Assembly (NCBI RefSeq): GCF_029953285.1
Contig: NZ_JASAOI010000002.1
Coordinates: 1-64,000 of the forward strand
Reading direction: 5' to 3'
Length of the DNA: 64,000 nt
From: Yinghuangia seranimata
GTDB taxonomy: Bacteria; Actinomycetota; Actinomycetes; Streptomycetales; Streptomycetaceae
This document shows, one piece after another, positions 34,324 to 42,321 of this stretch. Each line of letters begins with the position of its first letter. Within the stretch, counting starts at the first letter, position 1. A program made the position numbers and the translations under genes. The notes under the pieces were generated by a model. The model worked only from the letters and a program-made list of their open reading frames with translations. It ran no database searches and was not told where the DNA came from.

Positions 34324-35211
34324 GTGCCCGATCGCCCCCGTCCCGGCCGGGACTTCAGCGTGATCCGGGTCGGGCCGCTGTGGCGGGTCACCCGACCCCT
34401 TCACCCCGTACTGGAGCCGTACGTCCACGAGCGCGCCGCGTACGTGGGCGGCCCCCGTTCCCACTACGCCGTCCGGCTCGTCCCCACCGGACGCGTCGCG
34501 CTCATCGTCAACTTCGGCCCGCCCTACACCCGCTTCGCCCGCTTACGCGACCCGCAGCCGCGCACGCGACCGATCGGATCGCTCTTCAGCGGCCTCGAGG
34601 ACAGCCCCGGCGTGTGCGAGCACCCCGGAGACCACGACGCGCTGCGCGTGGAGCTCACACCGCTCGGCGCGTACCGCCTGCTCGCGATGCCGCTGTCCGA
34701 ACTGTCCAACAGCGTCGTCGAACTCCGCGACGTGCTCGGCCGCGAAGCCGACGAACTCGCCGAACGCCTCGCCGCCACCCGCGACTGGACGCGCCGCTTC
34801 GACCTCCTGGACAACGCCCTCCTCGCCCGCGTCGACGAGGGCCCGGCGGCGGCCCCGCAGGTCGCCCACGCGTGGCGGCTGATCACGACCGCGCCGGGCG
34901 CCGCCCCCATCGCGAAGATCGCGGACGAGGTCGGCTGGAGCCACAAGCACCTGCTGCGCCGCTTCACCCAGCAGGTCGGCCTGACCCCGAAGGCCGTCGC
35001 GCGCGTGGCCCGCTTCCAGCAGGCGCTGTCCATGCTGTCCCGGCCGGGCGCCGCCGGCCTCGCCGAGGTCTCGGCCGCCTGCGGCTTCTACGACCAGGCC
35101 CACCTGAGCCGCGACTTCCGCGAACTCGCGGGCGCGTCGCCGAAGCAGTGCGCGACCTCGCCGTGGGCCGCGAACCGCGCGGTCGACCTGGACGCGAAGG
35201 TGGCCGTCTGA
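34324..35211 (+). CDS. AraC-family transcriptional regulator
   Basis: 295 residues from GTG 34324 (VPDRPRPGRDFSVIRV), chosen because upstream in-frame sequence runs through the subtilase remnant. The N-terminal sensor domain has YVHERAAYVGGPRSHYAVRLVPTGRVALIVNFGPP; the C-terminal double helix-turn-helix reads IAKIADEVGWSHKHLLRRFTQQVGLTPKAVARVARFQQAL and LAEVSAACGFYDQAHLSRDFRELAGASP. The DUF6597-like N-terminus is typical of actinomycete AraC proteins. Target unknown; the nearest gene downstream is nat. Confidence 0.88.
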   Translation: MPDRPRPGRDFSVIRVGPLWRVTRPLHPVLEPYVHERAAYVGGPRSHYAVRLVPTGRVALIVNFGPPYTRFARLRDPQPRTRPIGSLFSGLEDSPGVCEHPGDHDALRVELTPLGAYRLLAMPLSELSNSVVELRDVLGREADELAERLAATRDWTRRFDLLDNALLARVDEGPAAAPQVAHAWRLITTAPGAAPIAKIADEVGWSHKHLLRRFTQQVGLTPKAVARVARFQQALSMLSRPGAAGLAEVSAACGFYDQAHLSRDFRELAGASPKQCATSPWAANRAVDLDAKVAV

Positions 35212-35244
35212 CGGCGGTACGACCGGCCCACGACGGGTCGTGGT

Positions 35245-35274
35245 GCCGCCGACCGCCGCCGACCGCCGCCGACC
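35245..35274. repeat. 10-bp tandem repeat, three copies
   Basis: The unit GCCGCCGACC occurs three times in tandem, 67 bases upstream of the nat start. Confidence 0.7.
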
Positions 35275-35340
35275 GTCCCCGGGCGGAACTCGTCACGCGC
35301 GCCGGGATGACCGCGGCGCAGGGACTGGTTGACTCCTGCC

Positions 35341-36171
35341 GTGACGAACGATCTTTGGCAGGTCGACGAGCTCGACCTCGACGGATACCTGGCCCGCCTC
35401 GGGCTGCCCGCCCGCGAACCGAGCCGCAAGGCGTTGGACGAACTGCACGAAGCGCACGTGCGCACCTTCACCTTCGACAACATCGACGTGGTGCTCGACC
35501 GGCCCCCGGGCGTGGACCTCAAGACCGTGCAGCAGAAGTTCGTCGGCCGAGGTCGAGGCGGCTACTGCTTCGAGCACTCGACGATCTTCTCCGCGGCGCT
35601 GGAGCGGCTCGGGTACGACGTGCGCCGCCACCTGGGCCGGGTCGGCGACCCGGCGGACGGCAGCCAGGCGGGCCGCACCCACATGGTCGTCGAGGTGAAC
35701 CTCGACGGACGGCTGCTGTGCGACGTCGGCTTCGGGATGAGCCTGCTGCGCCCGATCGCGCTCGAGGACGGCGCGAGCGACGACTACCTGGGCTGGGAGT
35801 ACCGCGTCGACCGCAACGACTACGGCGCCTGGGAGATGCGCCGCTGGCGCGACGGCGGCTGGATGATGATGCACACGACGGACGAACTGCCCGTGATCCC
35901 CGTCGACATCGTGATGGGGAACCACTTCACCGCCACTTTCCCGGATTCGATCTTCCGCCGCACGCTCATGCTCACCCGCCACCTCCCGGACCGGCACGTC
36001 ACCGTCACCCACGCCACGGTCGCCGTGCGGCAGCCGGGCGCGCCGACCGAGTACCGGCCGCTGCGTGACGGTGAATTCGCGGACTGGCTGCGGGTGCTGG
36101 AGGTGCCTCTGACGCCGGACGAGGAGGCACTGCTGCTCCGCTGGGTCGCGGAGCGCCCGCCCGAGGAGTAA
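35341..36171 (+). CDS. nat: arylamine N-acetyltransferase
   Basis: 276 residues from GTG 35341. The catalytic triad is visible: Cys76 in GRGGYCFEHS, His114 in GRTHMVVEV, Asp128 in LLCDVGFG, with the opening DLDGYLARLGL and the FTFDNIDVVLDRPPGVDL region typical of the NAT family. It transfers acetyl from acetyl-CoA to arylamines, hydrazines or arylhydroxylamines; in actinomycetes, relatives also close amide bonds in ansamycin synthesis. No such cluster is present, so a detoxification role is more likely. A possible operator and DHA2 exporter follow directly. Confidence 0.95.
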   Translation: MTNDLWQVDELDLDGYLARLGLPAREPSRKALDELHEAHVRTFTFDNIDVVLDRPPGVDLKTVQQKFVGRGRGGYCFEHSTIFSAALERLGYDVRRHLGRVGDPADGSQAGRTHMVVEVNLDGRLLCDVGFGMSLLRPIALEDGASDDYLGWEYRVDRNDYGAWEMRRWRDGGWMMMHTTDELPVIPVDIVMGNHFTATFPDSIFRRTLMLTRHLPDRHVTVTHATVAVRQPGAPTEYRPLRDGEFADWLRVLEVPLTPDEEALLLRWVAERPPEE

Positions 36172-36173
36172 CC

Positions 36174-36235
36174 CGAACACCACTGTTCGACATTTCGCGG
36201 ATGCCGTCGTACGCTAAAGCGAACAGTGGTGTTCG
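36174..36235. promoter_or_regulatory. twin TetR-type operator around the MFS promoter
   Basis: CGAACACCACTGTTCG (36174-36189) and its exact reverse complement CGAACAGTGGTGTTCG (36220-36235) face each other; each is itself an inverted CGAACA-N4-TGTTCG. Between them a TTCGAC (36186-36191) and TACGCT (36210-36215) could be -35 and -10 with an 18-base spacer. Confidence 0.8.
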
Positions 36236-36249
36236 ACTTCTTGGGGGTA

Positions 36250-37755
36250 GTGGTGCACACGCACGCCTCGACCGGGGAACGGCGGCCCGGCGCAGCCCAC
36301 GGGCACGAGCAGGCCGACGACCACGGTCACGGCCCCTCGGAGGCCTCGACCGGATCGGCCGCACGCCGGTGGTGGGTGCTCGCGGCGCTGTGCCTCGCGC
36401 AGTTCATGGTGATCCTCGACGTGACCGTGGTGAACGTCGCGCTGCCGGTCATGGGCCGCGAGCTCGGCCTCGGCCGGGCCGCGTCGACGTGGGTGGTCAC
36501 GGCGTACACGCTGTGCTTCGGCGGGCTGATGCTCTTGGGCGGGCGGATGGCCGACGTGTACGGGCGCCGGAACGTGTTCGTCGTCGGCCTGGTCGTCTTC
36601 ACGGCCGCGTCGCTCGGGTCGGGGCTCGCCGACGGGCCCGAGGCCCTGATCACCGCCCGGGCGTTGCAGGGCGTCGGCGCGGCGATGCTCTCGCCCGCCG
36701 CACTCTCGATCCTGACGACGACGTTCCACGGCCCCGAGCGCAACAAGGCGCTCGGCGTGTGGGCCGCGCTCGGCGGTGCGGGGGCGGCCGTCGGCGTGCT
36801 GCTCGGCGGCGTGTTCACGGACGGGCCCGGCTGGGAGTGGGCGTTCTTCGTGAACGTGCCGGTCGGCGTCGCCCTGGCGGTGGCCGTGCCCGTGCTGGTC
36901 GACGGCGGCTCCGGGCGCGGCGGCGGGCGTATAGACGTCCCCGGCGCGCTGGCGGCCACGGGCGCGGTCGGGGCGCTGATCTACGCGCTGGTGCGCGCGG
37001 GCGACGACGGCTGGGGAGACGGGCTGACTCTCGCGGCGTTCGGCGCCGGGGCCGCGGCGGCCGCGTTGTTCGTCGTGATCGAGCGCCGTGCCGCGGAGCC
37101 GCTCGTCCGGCTGCCGGAACAGGGGCGGCGGGCGGTGCTGTCCGGCAACGCGGTCATGCTGGCCGCGTCCGGCCTGCTGCTGTCCTTCTTCTTCCTGGCG
37201 TCGCAGTACATGCAGCGCACGCTAGGCCTCGACGCGCTGCACACCGGCCTGGTGTTCCTGCCCGTCGCGGTCGCCATCGGCCTCGGCTCGCACCTCGGCA
37301 TGCACGTCGTGGCCCGGCACGGCGGCCGACCCGCCGCGGTCACCGGCTTCGTGCTCGCGGGAGGCGGCGCCCTGTGGCTGAGCCGCCTGCCGCAGGGCGG
37401 GAGCGCGTGGGCGCACGTGCTGCCGGGCTTCGTGCTCGCGGGCGTCGGGCTCGGCGCGGCGTTCGTGGCGGCGACGACGACGGCGCTGGCGTACGTCGGG
37501 CCGCACGACGCGGGCGCGGCGTCCGGCCTCGTGAACACCGGGCACGAGCTGGGCGGCACGCTCGGGATCGCGGTCATGTCGTCGATAGCGGCGTCCAGCC
37601 TGGACGCCGTCGGGGCGGCGCGGATGTCGGCGGACGGCATAGGAACGGCCTTCACCGCCGCGGCCGTCGCGGCCGGTGTGGTGGCGATCGGCGCGGCCGT
37701 CCTGCTCCCGGGCGGACTGCCGCCGGAGACCGACCGGCCGATGTTCGCGCACTGA
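36250..37755 (+). CDS. EmrB/QacA-type MFS multidrug transporter
   Basis: 501 residues from GTG 36250; upstream GTG codons at 36226-36229 lie inside the operator. The His-rich N-terminus (HTHASTGERRPGAAHGHEQADDHGHG) precedes DHA2 motifs WVLAALCLAQFMVILDVTVVNVALPV, LGGRMADVYGRRNVFVVG and GVGAAMLSPAALSILTTTFHG; about 14 helices. The eight-or-so His residues before the first helix are unusual. A TetR gene starts 53 bp downstream in the same direction and the twin operators precede it. Confidence 0.88.
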   Translation: MVHTHASTGERRPGAAHGHEQADDHGHGPSEASTGSAARRWWVLAALCLAQFMVILDVTVVNVALPVMGRELGLGRAASTWVVTAYTLCFGGLMLLGGRMADVYGRRNVFVVGLVVFTAASLGSGLADGPEALITARALQGVGAAMLSPAALSILTTTFHGPERNKALGVWAALGGAGAAVGVLLGGVFTDGPGWEWAFFVNVPVGVALAVAVPVLVDGGSGRGGGRIDVPGALAATGAVGALIYALVRAGDDGWGDGLTLAAFGAGAAAAALFVVIERRAAEPLVRLPEQGRRAVLSGNAVMLAASGLLLSFFFLASQYMQRTLGLDALHTGLVFLPVAVAIGLGSHLGMHVVARHGGRPAAVTGFVLAGGGALWLSRLPQGGSAWAHVLPGFVLAGVGLGAAFVAATTTALAYVGPHDAGAASGLVNTGHELGGTLGIAVMSSIAASSLDAVGAARMSADGIGTAFTAAAVAAGVVAIGAAVLLPGGLPPETDRPMFAH

Positions 37756-37808
37756 CCCGGCGGACGGGGTGCCGGGCCCGCGCGGCCCGGCCCCTAGGGT
37801 GGACGACT

Positions 37809-38435
37809 GTGGCAGGCACCAACACACGTACAGGCGGCGGCGCGGGTTCCTCGGGCCCCCGGCGCCGGGCCGACGCCGAACGCAGCATCGAGGCGATCAT
37901 CGACGCCGCCCAGGCCGGCCTGGCCGGGGACCCCGGGCTGAGCATGGCCGAACTCGCCCGCACCGCCGGCGTCGGACGCGTCACCCTGTACGCGCACTTC
38001 CCGTCCCGCGAGGCACTCCTGGGCGCGGTGCTCGAACGCGCGGTGACCGAGGCCGCGGCCGCCATCGAGGCGGCGCAGCCCGAGCGGGGGAGCGCGGCCG
38101 AAGCGCTGGACCGGCTCATCCGCACCTCCTGGCACGTCCTCGACCGGCACCGCCGCCTCTTCGCGGTCGCCCAGCACGAACTGCCCGCGGCGCAGATGCG
38201 GCAGCACCACCACCGGGCCATGGTCCACGTCGAGCGCCTCGTCGAACGCGGCCGCGAGGAAGGCGACTTCCGCACCGACCTGCCGACGGACTGGCTGCTG
38301 ACCACCGTCTACAGCCTGATGCACGCCGCCGCCGACGACGTCAACAACGAACGCCTCACGGCGGACCGCGCCCCCGAGGTCCTGGTGGCGACGATCCTCC
38401 CGGCTCTGCGGTCCCCCTCCGACCCCGGCCGCTGA
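37809..38435 (+). CDS. TetR-family transcriptional regulator
   Basis: 208 residues from GTG 37809. HTH region SIEAIIDAAQAGLAGDPGLSMAELARTAGVGRVTLYAHFPSREALLGAVLERAV; the ligand domain has SWHVLDRHRRLFAVAQHELP. It follows the exporter gene and is the best candidate to bind the twin CGAACA-N4-TGTTCG sites upstream. Confidence 0.9.
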   Translation: MAGTNTRTGGGAGSSGPRRRADAERSIEAIIDAAQAGLAGDPGLSMAELARTAGVGRVTLYAHFPSREALLGAVLERAVTEAAAAIEAAQPERGSAAEALDRLIRTSWHVLDRHRRLFAVAQHELPAAQMRQHHHRAMVHVERLVERGREEGDFRTDLPTDWLLTTVYSLMHAAADDVNNERLTADRAPEVLVATILPALRSPSDPGR

Positions 38436-38522
38436 CACCGCGCCGCTTGGGCGTGCCCGTGTCCTTCCCGTCGTCGGGGTCGGGGTTGCCGCTGCCCCTG
38501 GGGGAGGCGCCACGATGACGCC

Positions 38523-39383
38523 ATGCGAGATCTTGTGGTCATCGGGGAGTTCGCCGCCCGCAGCCGGCTCAGTCTCAAGGCGCTGCGGCTGTACGCGGAC
38601 AAGGGCCTGCTCGTCCCCGCGTACGTGGATCCCCGTACGCGCGTCCGCCACTACCGGCCCGAGCAGGTGGCGCAGGCGCGGCTGATCACGCTGCTCCGGG
38701 CGATCGGCATGCCCCTGGCGCTCATCGGGCCGGTGCTGGCCGCGGACGGTGAGGCGGCGGCGGACCTGGTTGCCGGGTACTGGCGGACCCGGGACCAGGA
38801 GTACCGGGCGCGGCGGCTGCTCGCCGGGCGGATCCAGAGCGGGTTGAAGGGCGGGGGAGAGCCGGTGTTCGTGATCGCCGAGCGCGAAGTCCCGGAGCGG
38901 AAGGTGGTGTTCACGCAGGCGCACGTGACGGCCGACGGCCTCGCGGAGTTCCTCGGTGAGGCCTCGCAGCGGTTGTTCGCGCATCTGCGGGCGGCGGGCG
39001 CGTGCCTGTCGGGGCCGGTGTTCGCCGTCTACCACGGCGTGGTCGACGAGGACGGCGACGGCCCGGTCGAGGTGTGCGCCCCGACGGCCAACGCGATCGA
39101 GCCCGCCGGGCGGATCGGCGTGCGGTTGGAGGCCGCGCACCGGCAGGCGTACATCGAACTCACCAAGGGGCAAGCCGAATACACCACGGTCGTCGGGGCG
39201 TTCGCGGCGTTGGCGACATGGCTGGACGAACGAGGCCTCAGGCAGAGCGCGCCGCCGCGCGAGACGTACTACCCGAACTGGGCGGACGCCGCCGACGACG
39301 AGCACGTCCTGGACGCGGCGGTGCCCTACCTCCACAGCCGGGACCTGGAACGTACGACGATCACGGGAGACCGTCCGGCATAG
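38523..39383 (+). CDS. MerR-family regulator with GyrI-like effector domain
   Basis: 286 residues. N-terminal MerR winged helix: VVIGEFAARSRLSLKALRLYADKGLLVPAYVDPRTRVRHYRPEQVAQARLITLLRAIGMPL. The C-terminal half (EREVPERKVVFTQAHVTADGLAEFLGEASQRLFAHL, then PVFAVYHGVVDEDGDGPVEVCAP) is the GyrI-like small-molecule-binding domain seen in BmrR/TipA-type activators. Likely drug- or ligand-responsive activator of itself or nearby genes. 139 residues of the effector domain look complete. Confidence 0.92.
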   Translation: MRDLVVIGEFAARSRLSLKALRLYADKGLLVPAYVDPRTRVRHYRPEQVAQARLITLLRAIGMPLALIGPVLAADGEAAADLVAGYWRTRDQEYRARRLLAGRIQSGLKGGGEPVFVIAEREVPERKVVFTQAHVTADGLAEFLGEASQRLFAHLRAAGACLSGPVFAVYHGVVDEDGDGPVEVCAPTANAIEPAGRIGVRLEAAHRQAYIELTKGQAEYTTVVGAFAALATWLDERGLRQSAPPRETYYPNWADAADDEHVLDAAVPYLHSRDLERTTITGDRPA

Positions 39384-39395
39384 CCCTCGACCGGG

Positions 39396-41390
39396 TCAGC
39401 CCCGGTCGGCCGCGCCGACGACGACCGGCACGCCGGCGAAGCCGCGCGCGGCCTGATCGTCGGGGGCGACGACATCGGCCACGACGCAGGTGGCGTTGTC
39501 TGGGCCGCCCGCCCGCAGGGCCAGTTGGATCAGTTCGGCAACCGAGTCCGCGGGCGACATCCGGGTGGCGAGGCAGCCGTAAAGCCTTTCCGGGCCGACC
39601 AGGTCGGAGACGCCGTCGGTGCAGAACAGGTACCGGTCGCCGGGTCGGATCTCGCGGAGGGCCACGTCCGGCTCGGCTCGGCCGTCGCCCGTCAACAGGC
39701 GTGTGACGATGGAGCGTTCGGGGTGCACGGCGGCCTCATCGTCGGTGATCCGTCCTTCGTCGAGCAGGCGCTGCACCGCGGTGTGGTCACGGGTGATCTG
39801 GAACAGCTCGTCGTCGCGGAGCAGGTAGGCGCGGGAGTCGCCGATGTGGAGCAGCGCGGCGCGCCCGCCGGTGCAGTACATGGCGGTGAGTGTGGTGCCC
39901 AGCCCGTCCAGGCCGGTGGCGGAGGACGCCAGCTCGCGCAGCCGTCGGTCGGCTCGTGCCGCGGCCTCATGCAGCGACGTCAACGGGGCGGACGAGGGAA
40001 CGCCGTCCAAGTCGACGAGGCAGGCCACCACTTCGGCCGCCGCGATGTTGCCCGCGCGCCGCCCCGCGCCGCCGTCGGCCACCGCCAGCAGGTGCGGGCC
40101 CGCGTAGCCGCAGTCCTGGTTGACGTCGGCGAGGAGGCCGCGGTGAGAGGCGGCCGCATAGTGCAGCACCGGTCCGGGCGCGCGCGGGGTGGTCGGCGGC
40201 GGTGCGGGCACGGGACCGGTGGCCGCCCCGTGCACCGGCGGTCCGCCACGGCGGTCCGCGGCCGATTCGTGACGCGGCTTGCCGAGGTAGTACTCCGTCC
40301 GGACGATGAACTCGCCGTCCATCGTCTGGACCGCCACGGAACGGCGCAGACTCTCGGGCCAGACCCCGGACGCGACCTGCGCGACGACCCACCGCCGGTC
40401 CGCGCGCCACAACCGGGCCACGGCGAACATCAGGACGTCGTCGTCGAACATCCACGGCTGCTCCTCGTACGTCATCCGGCCGCTCAGGTACTCGAGCACC
40501 AGCTGACGGTCGCCCAGGACGCGCGGGTCGCCGGGGACGAGGCCCAGATCGCTCGCGGCGAGCCCGTGCCCGGGGGTGCCGAGCGGGACGGGCGGCGCGG
40601 CCAGGCGTTCGAGGACGACGTCGAGCGGGGGCCGGGCCGCAGGGTCCTTGGCGAGGCAGGCGGAGAGCAGGCCGACGAGGTCGTACGGCAGGCCGCCGAG
40701 CAGGCGGAGGTCGGGCTCCTCGTGGACGATGCGGTAGAGCACGACGTCCGGGCGGCCCGCGCCGAACGGGCCGGACCCGGTGGCGGCGTACACCAGGACC
40801 GCGCCGAGGCAGAACACGTCGCTCGCCGTGCCGACGGGGCCGTTGCGGATCTGCTCGGGCGACATGAAGCCGGGCGTGCCGATGACCTTCGTGCTGGTCG
40901 AGGCGTCGAGCGCGCGGGCGATGCCGAAGTCGATGACGCGCGGGCCGTCGTCGGCGAGGATCACGTTGCCCGGCTTGAGGTCGCGGTGGACGAGCCCGCA
41001 CCCGTGCACGGCGGCCAGGCCCTCGGCGACGCCCGCGCCCAGGATCCGGAGCCCGTCCTCGCGCAGCGGCCCGTGGCAGGCGACCGCCTCGGACAGCGAG
41101 GGGCCGGGGATGTACGCGGTCGCCATCCACGGCGGGTTCCCGTCGGGGTCGGCGCCGACGACCTGCGCCGTGTAGAAGCCGCCCACCTTGCGCGCCGCAC
41201 CGACCTCGCGGGCGAACCGGCGCCTGAAGTCGGGCTCCCGGGCCAGGTCCGGGCGGATCATCTTGACGGCGACCGGCCTGCCGCCCGGCGAACTCCCCAG
41301 GAACACCTGGCCCATGCCGCCGCCGCCCAGCCGGTGCGTGAGCCGGTACGGGCCCGCCTGCCGCGGGTCGCCGTCCTGCAGTGCCTCCAC
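39396..41390 (-). CDS. serine/threonine protein kinase fused to PP2C-type phosphatase
   Basis: 664 residues from GTG 41390. Kinase domain about 13-265: glycine loop LGGGGMGQVFLG (21-32), VAVK (Lys43), HRDLKPGN (135-142), DFGIA (154-158), GTPGFMSPEQI (171-181). A 150-residue middle segment holds VLEYLSGRMTYEEQPWMFDDDVLMFAVARLW and AVQTMDGEFIVRTEYYLGKPR, not recognised, then a Pro/Thr linker. The PP2C domain starts near 405: SHRGLLADVNQDCGYAG, LLAVADGGAGRRAGNIAA, GTTLTAMYC, LLHIGDSRAYLLRDDELFQITRDHT, GDRYLFCTDGVSDLV and PDNATCVVADVV, covering the metal-binding Asp residues. No transmembrane helix or PASTA repeat is seen. Both activities would sit in one cytoplasmic chain, unlike the usual separate pknB/pstP. 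Confidence 0.92.
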   Translation of the reverse strand: MEALQDGDPRQAGPYRLTHRLGGGGMGQVFLGSSPGGRPVAVKMIRPDLAREPDFRRRFAREVGAARKVGGFYTAQVVGADPDGNPPWMATAYIPGPSLSEAVACHGPLREDGLRILGAGVAEGLAAVHGCGLVHRDLKPGNVILADDGPRVIDFGIARALDASTSTKVIGTPGFMSPEQIRNGPVGTASDVFCLGAVLVYAATGSGPFGAGRPDVVLYRIVHEEPDLRLLGGLPYDLVGLLSACLAKDPAARPPLDVVLERLAAPPVPLGTPGHGLAASDLGLVPGDPRVLGDRQLVLEYLSGRMTYEEQPWMFDDDVLMFAVARLWRADRRWVVAQVASGVWPESLRRSVAVQTMDGEFIVRTEYYLGKPRHESAADRRGGPPVHGAATGPVPAPPPTTPRAPGPVLHYAAASHRGLLADVNQDCGYAGPHLLAVADGGAGRRAGNIAAAEVVACLVDLDGVPSSAPLTSLHEAAARADRRLRELASSATGLDGLGTTLTAMYCTGGRAALLHIGDSRAYLLRDDELFQITRDHTAVQRLLDEGRITDDEAAVHPERSIVTRLLTGDGRAEPDVALREIRPGDRYLFCTDGVSDLVGPERLYGCLATRMSPADSVAELIQLALRAGGPDNATCVVADVVAPDDQAARGFAGVPVVVGAADRG

Positions 41391-41488
41391 CCGTACCCCC
41401 GCCCGCCGAACGACCCGCCGCTGCACAGCGGATGCGATTCTCGCAGGGGCCGGGAGCTCCGGGGAACGATCACCGGGGGTGGAGGCGC

Positions 41489-42211
41489 TTAGGAGGACGC
41501 TGCGTCTTCCTCGTCCTGGTCCCCGGCCTGGCCTTCGTCCTCGTTCCCGGCCTCGGCCTCGGCCGGCGGCGGTGCGTCGACCACGACCAGCGAGACGATC
41601 GTGTCGATGACGCCGCCCATGTCCACGGACGGGTCGATCAGCCACTGGTGCTGGACGCCGTCCACGGCCGCGAGGGCGAGGGCGACGACGGCGTCCAGGT
41701 CGACGCCGGGGCGTATGCGGCCCTGCCGTTCGAGTTTGGCGAGGCCGTTGCGCAGCGCGCCGCCGATGTCCGTGTTGCGGACGTCGAAGAAGTCGTGGGC
41801 GGGGTGTTCGGGGTAGCCGGCCGCGGCGGCCATGCTCACGTGCAGGCGTACCAGGCCCGGGACTTCGGCGTTGCGGCGGAGCATCTCGCCCAGCGGGGTG
41901 AGGGGGTTGCCGTAGCGGACCTTGAGGACGTCGTCGGCGACCACCCGGCCGCGTTCGGCCAGCACCCACAGCAACAGGCCTTCGCGCGAGCCGAAGTAGT
42001 GGAGGACGCCGGCCTGGGACATGCCCATGCGTTCGGCGACCTCCTTGAGCAGGGCGCCCTTTTCGCCGAGCGTCGCGAACACCTCCAGCGCGACGTCGAG
42101 GATCTGCTGGCGTCGCACGACGCCTTTGGCGTACCTGCCCCGTGGGTTGCGGATCATGTCCTTGCGCGACACCCGCTCGCTCGGCCCGGGCTCGCCCGGC
42201 TCGGATTCCAT
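41489..42211 (-). CDS. TetR-family transcriptional regulator
   Basis: 240 residues from ATG 42211 (MESEPGEPG); an in-frame ATG at 42238 is the alternative. HTH region VVRRQQILDVALEVFATLGEKGALLKEVAERMGMSQAGVLHYFGSREGLLLWVLAERG. The last 25 residues are strongly acidic (PPPAEAEAGNEDEGQAGDQDEEDAASS), odd for TetR. It is divergent from the MFS-ATPase fusion 110 bp away and is the likely repressor of the transport locus. No clear palindrome was found in the gap. Confidence 0.88.
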   Translation of the reverse strand: MESEPGEPGPSERVSRKDMIRNPRGRYAKGVVRRQQILDVALEVFATLGEKGALLKEVAERMGMSQAGVLHYFGSREGLLLWVLAERGRVVADDVLKVRYGNPLTPLGEMLRRNAEVPGLVRLHVSMAAAAGYPEHPAHDFFDVRNTDIGGALRNGLAKLERQGRIRPGVDLDAVVALALAAVDGVQHQWLIDPSVDMGGVIDTIVSLVVVDAPPPAEAEAGNEDEGQAGDQDEEDAASS

Positions 42212-42321
42212 GCGCGAAAAGCTAGTCGAGTTCGGCATTTGCGTCTACGCTCCCCGGAGTTCGATCGATTCCCACACGCATACCTGCACGAATACGCGGA
42301 CAACGGGCGACGGGGGCCTGC

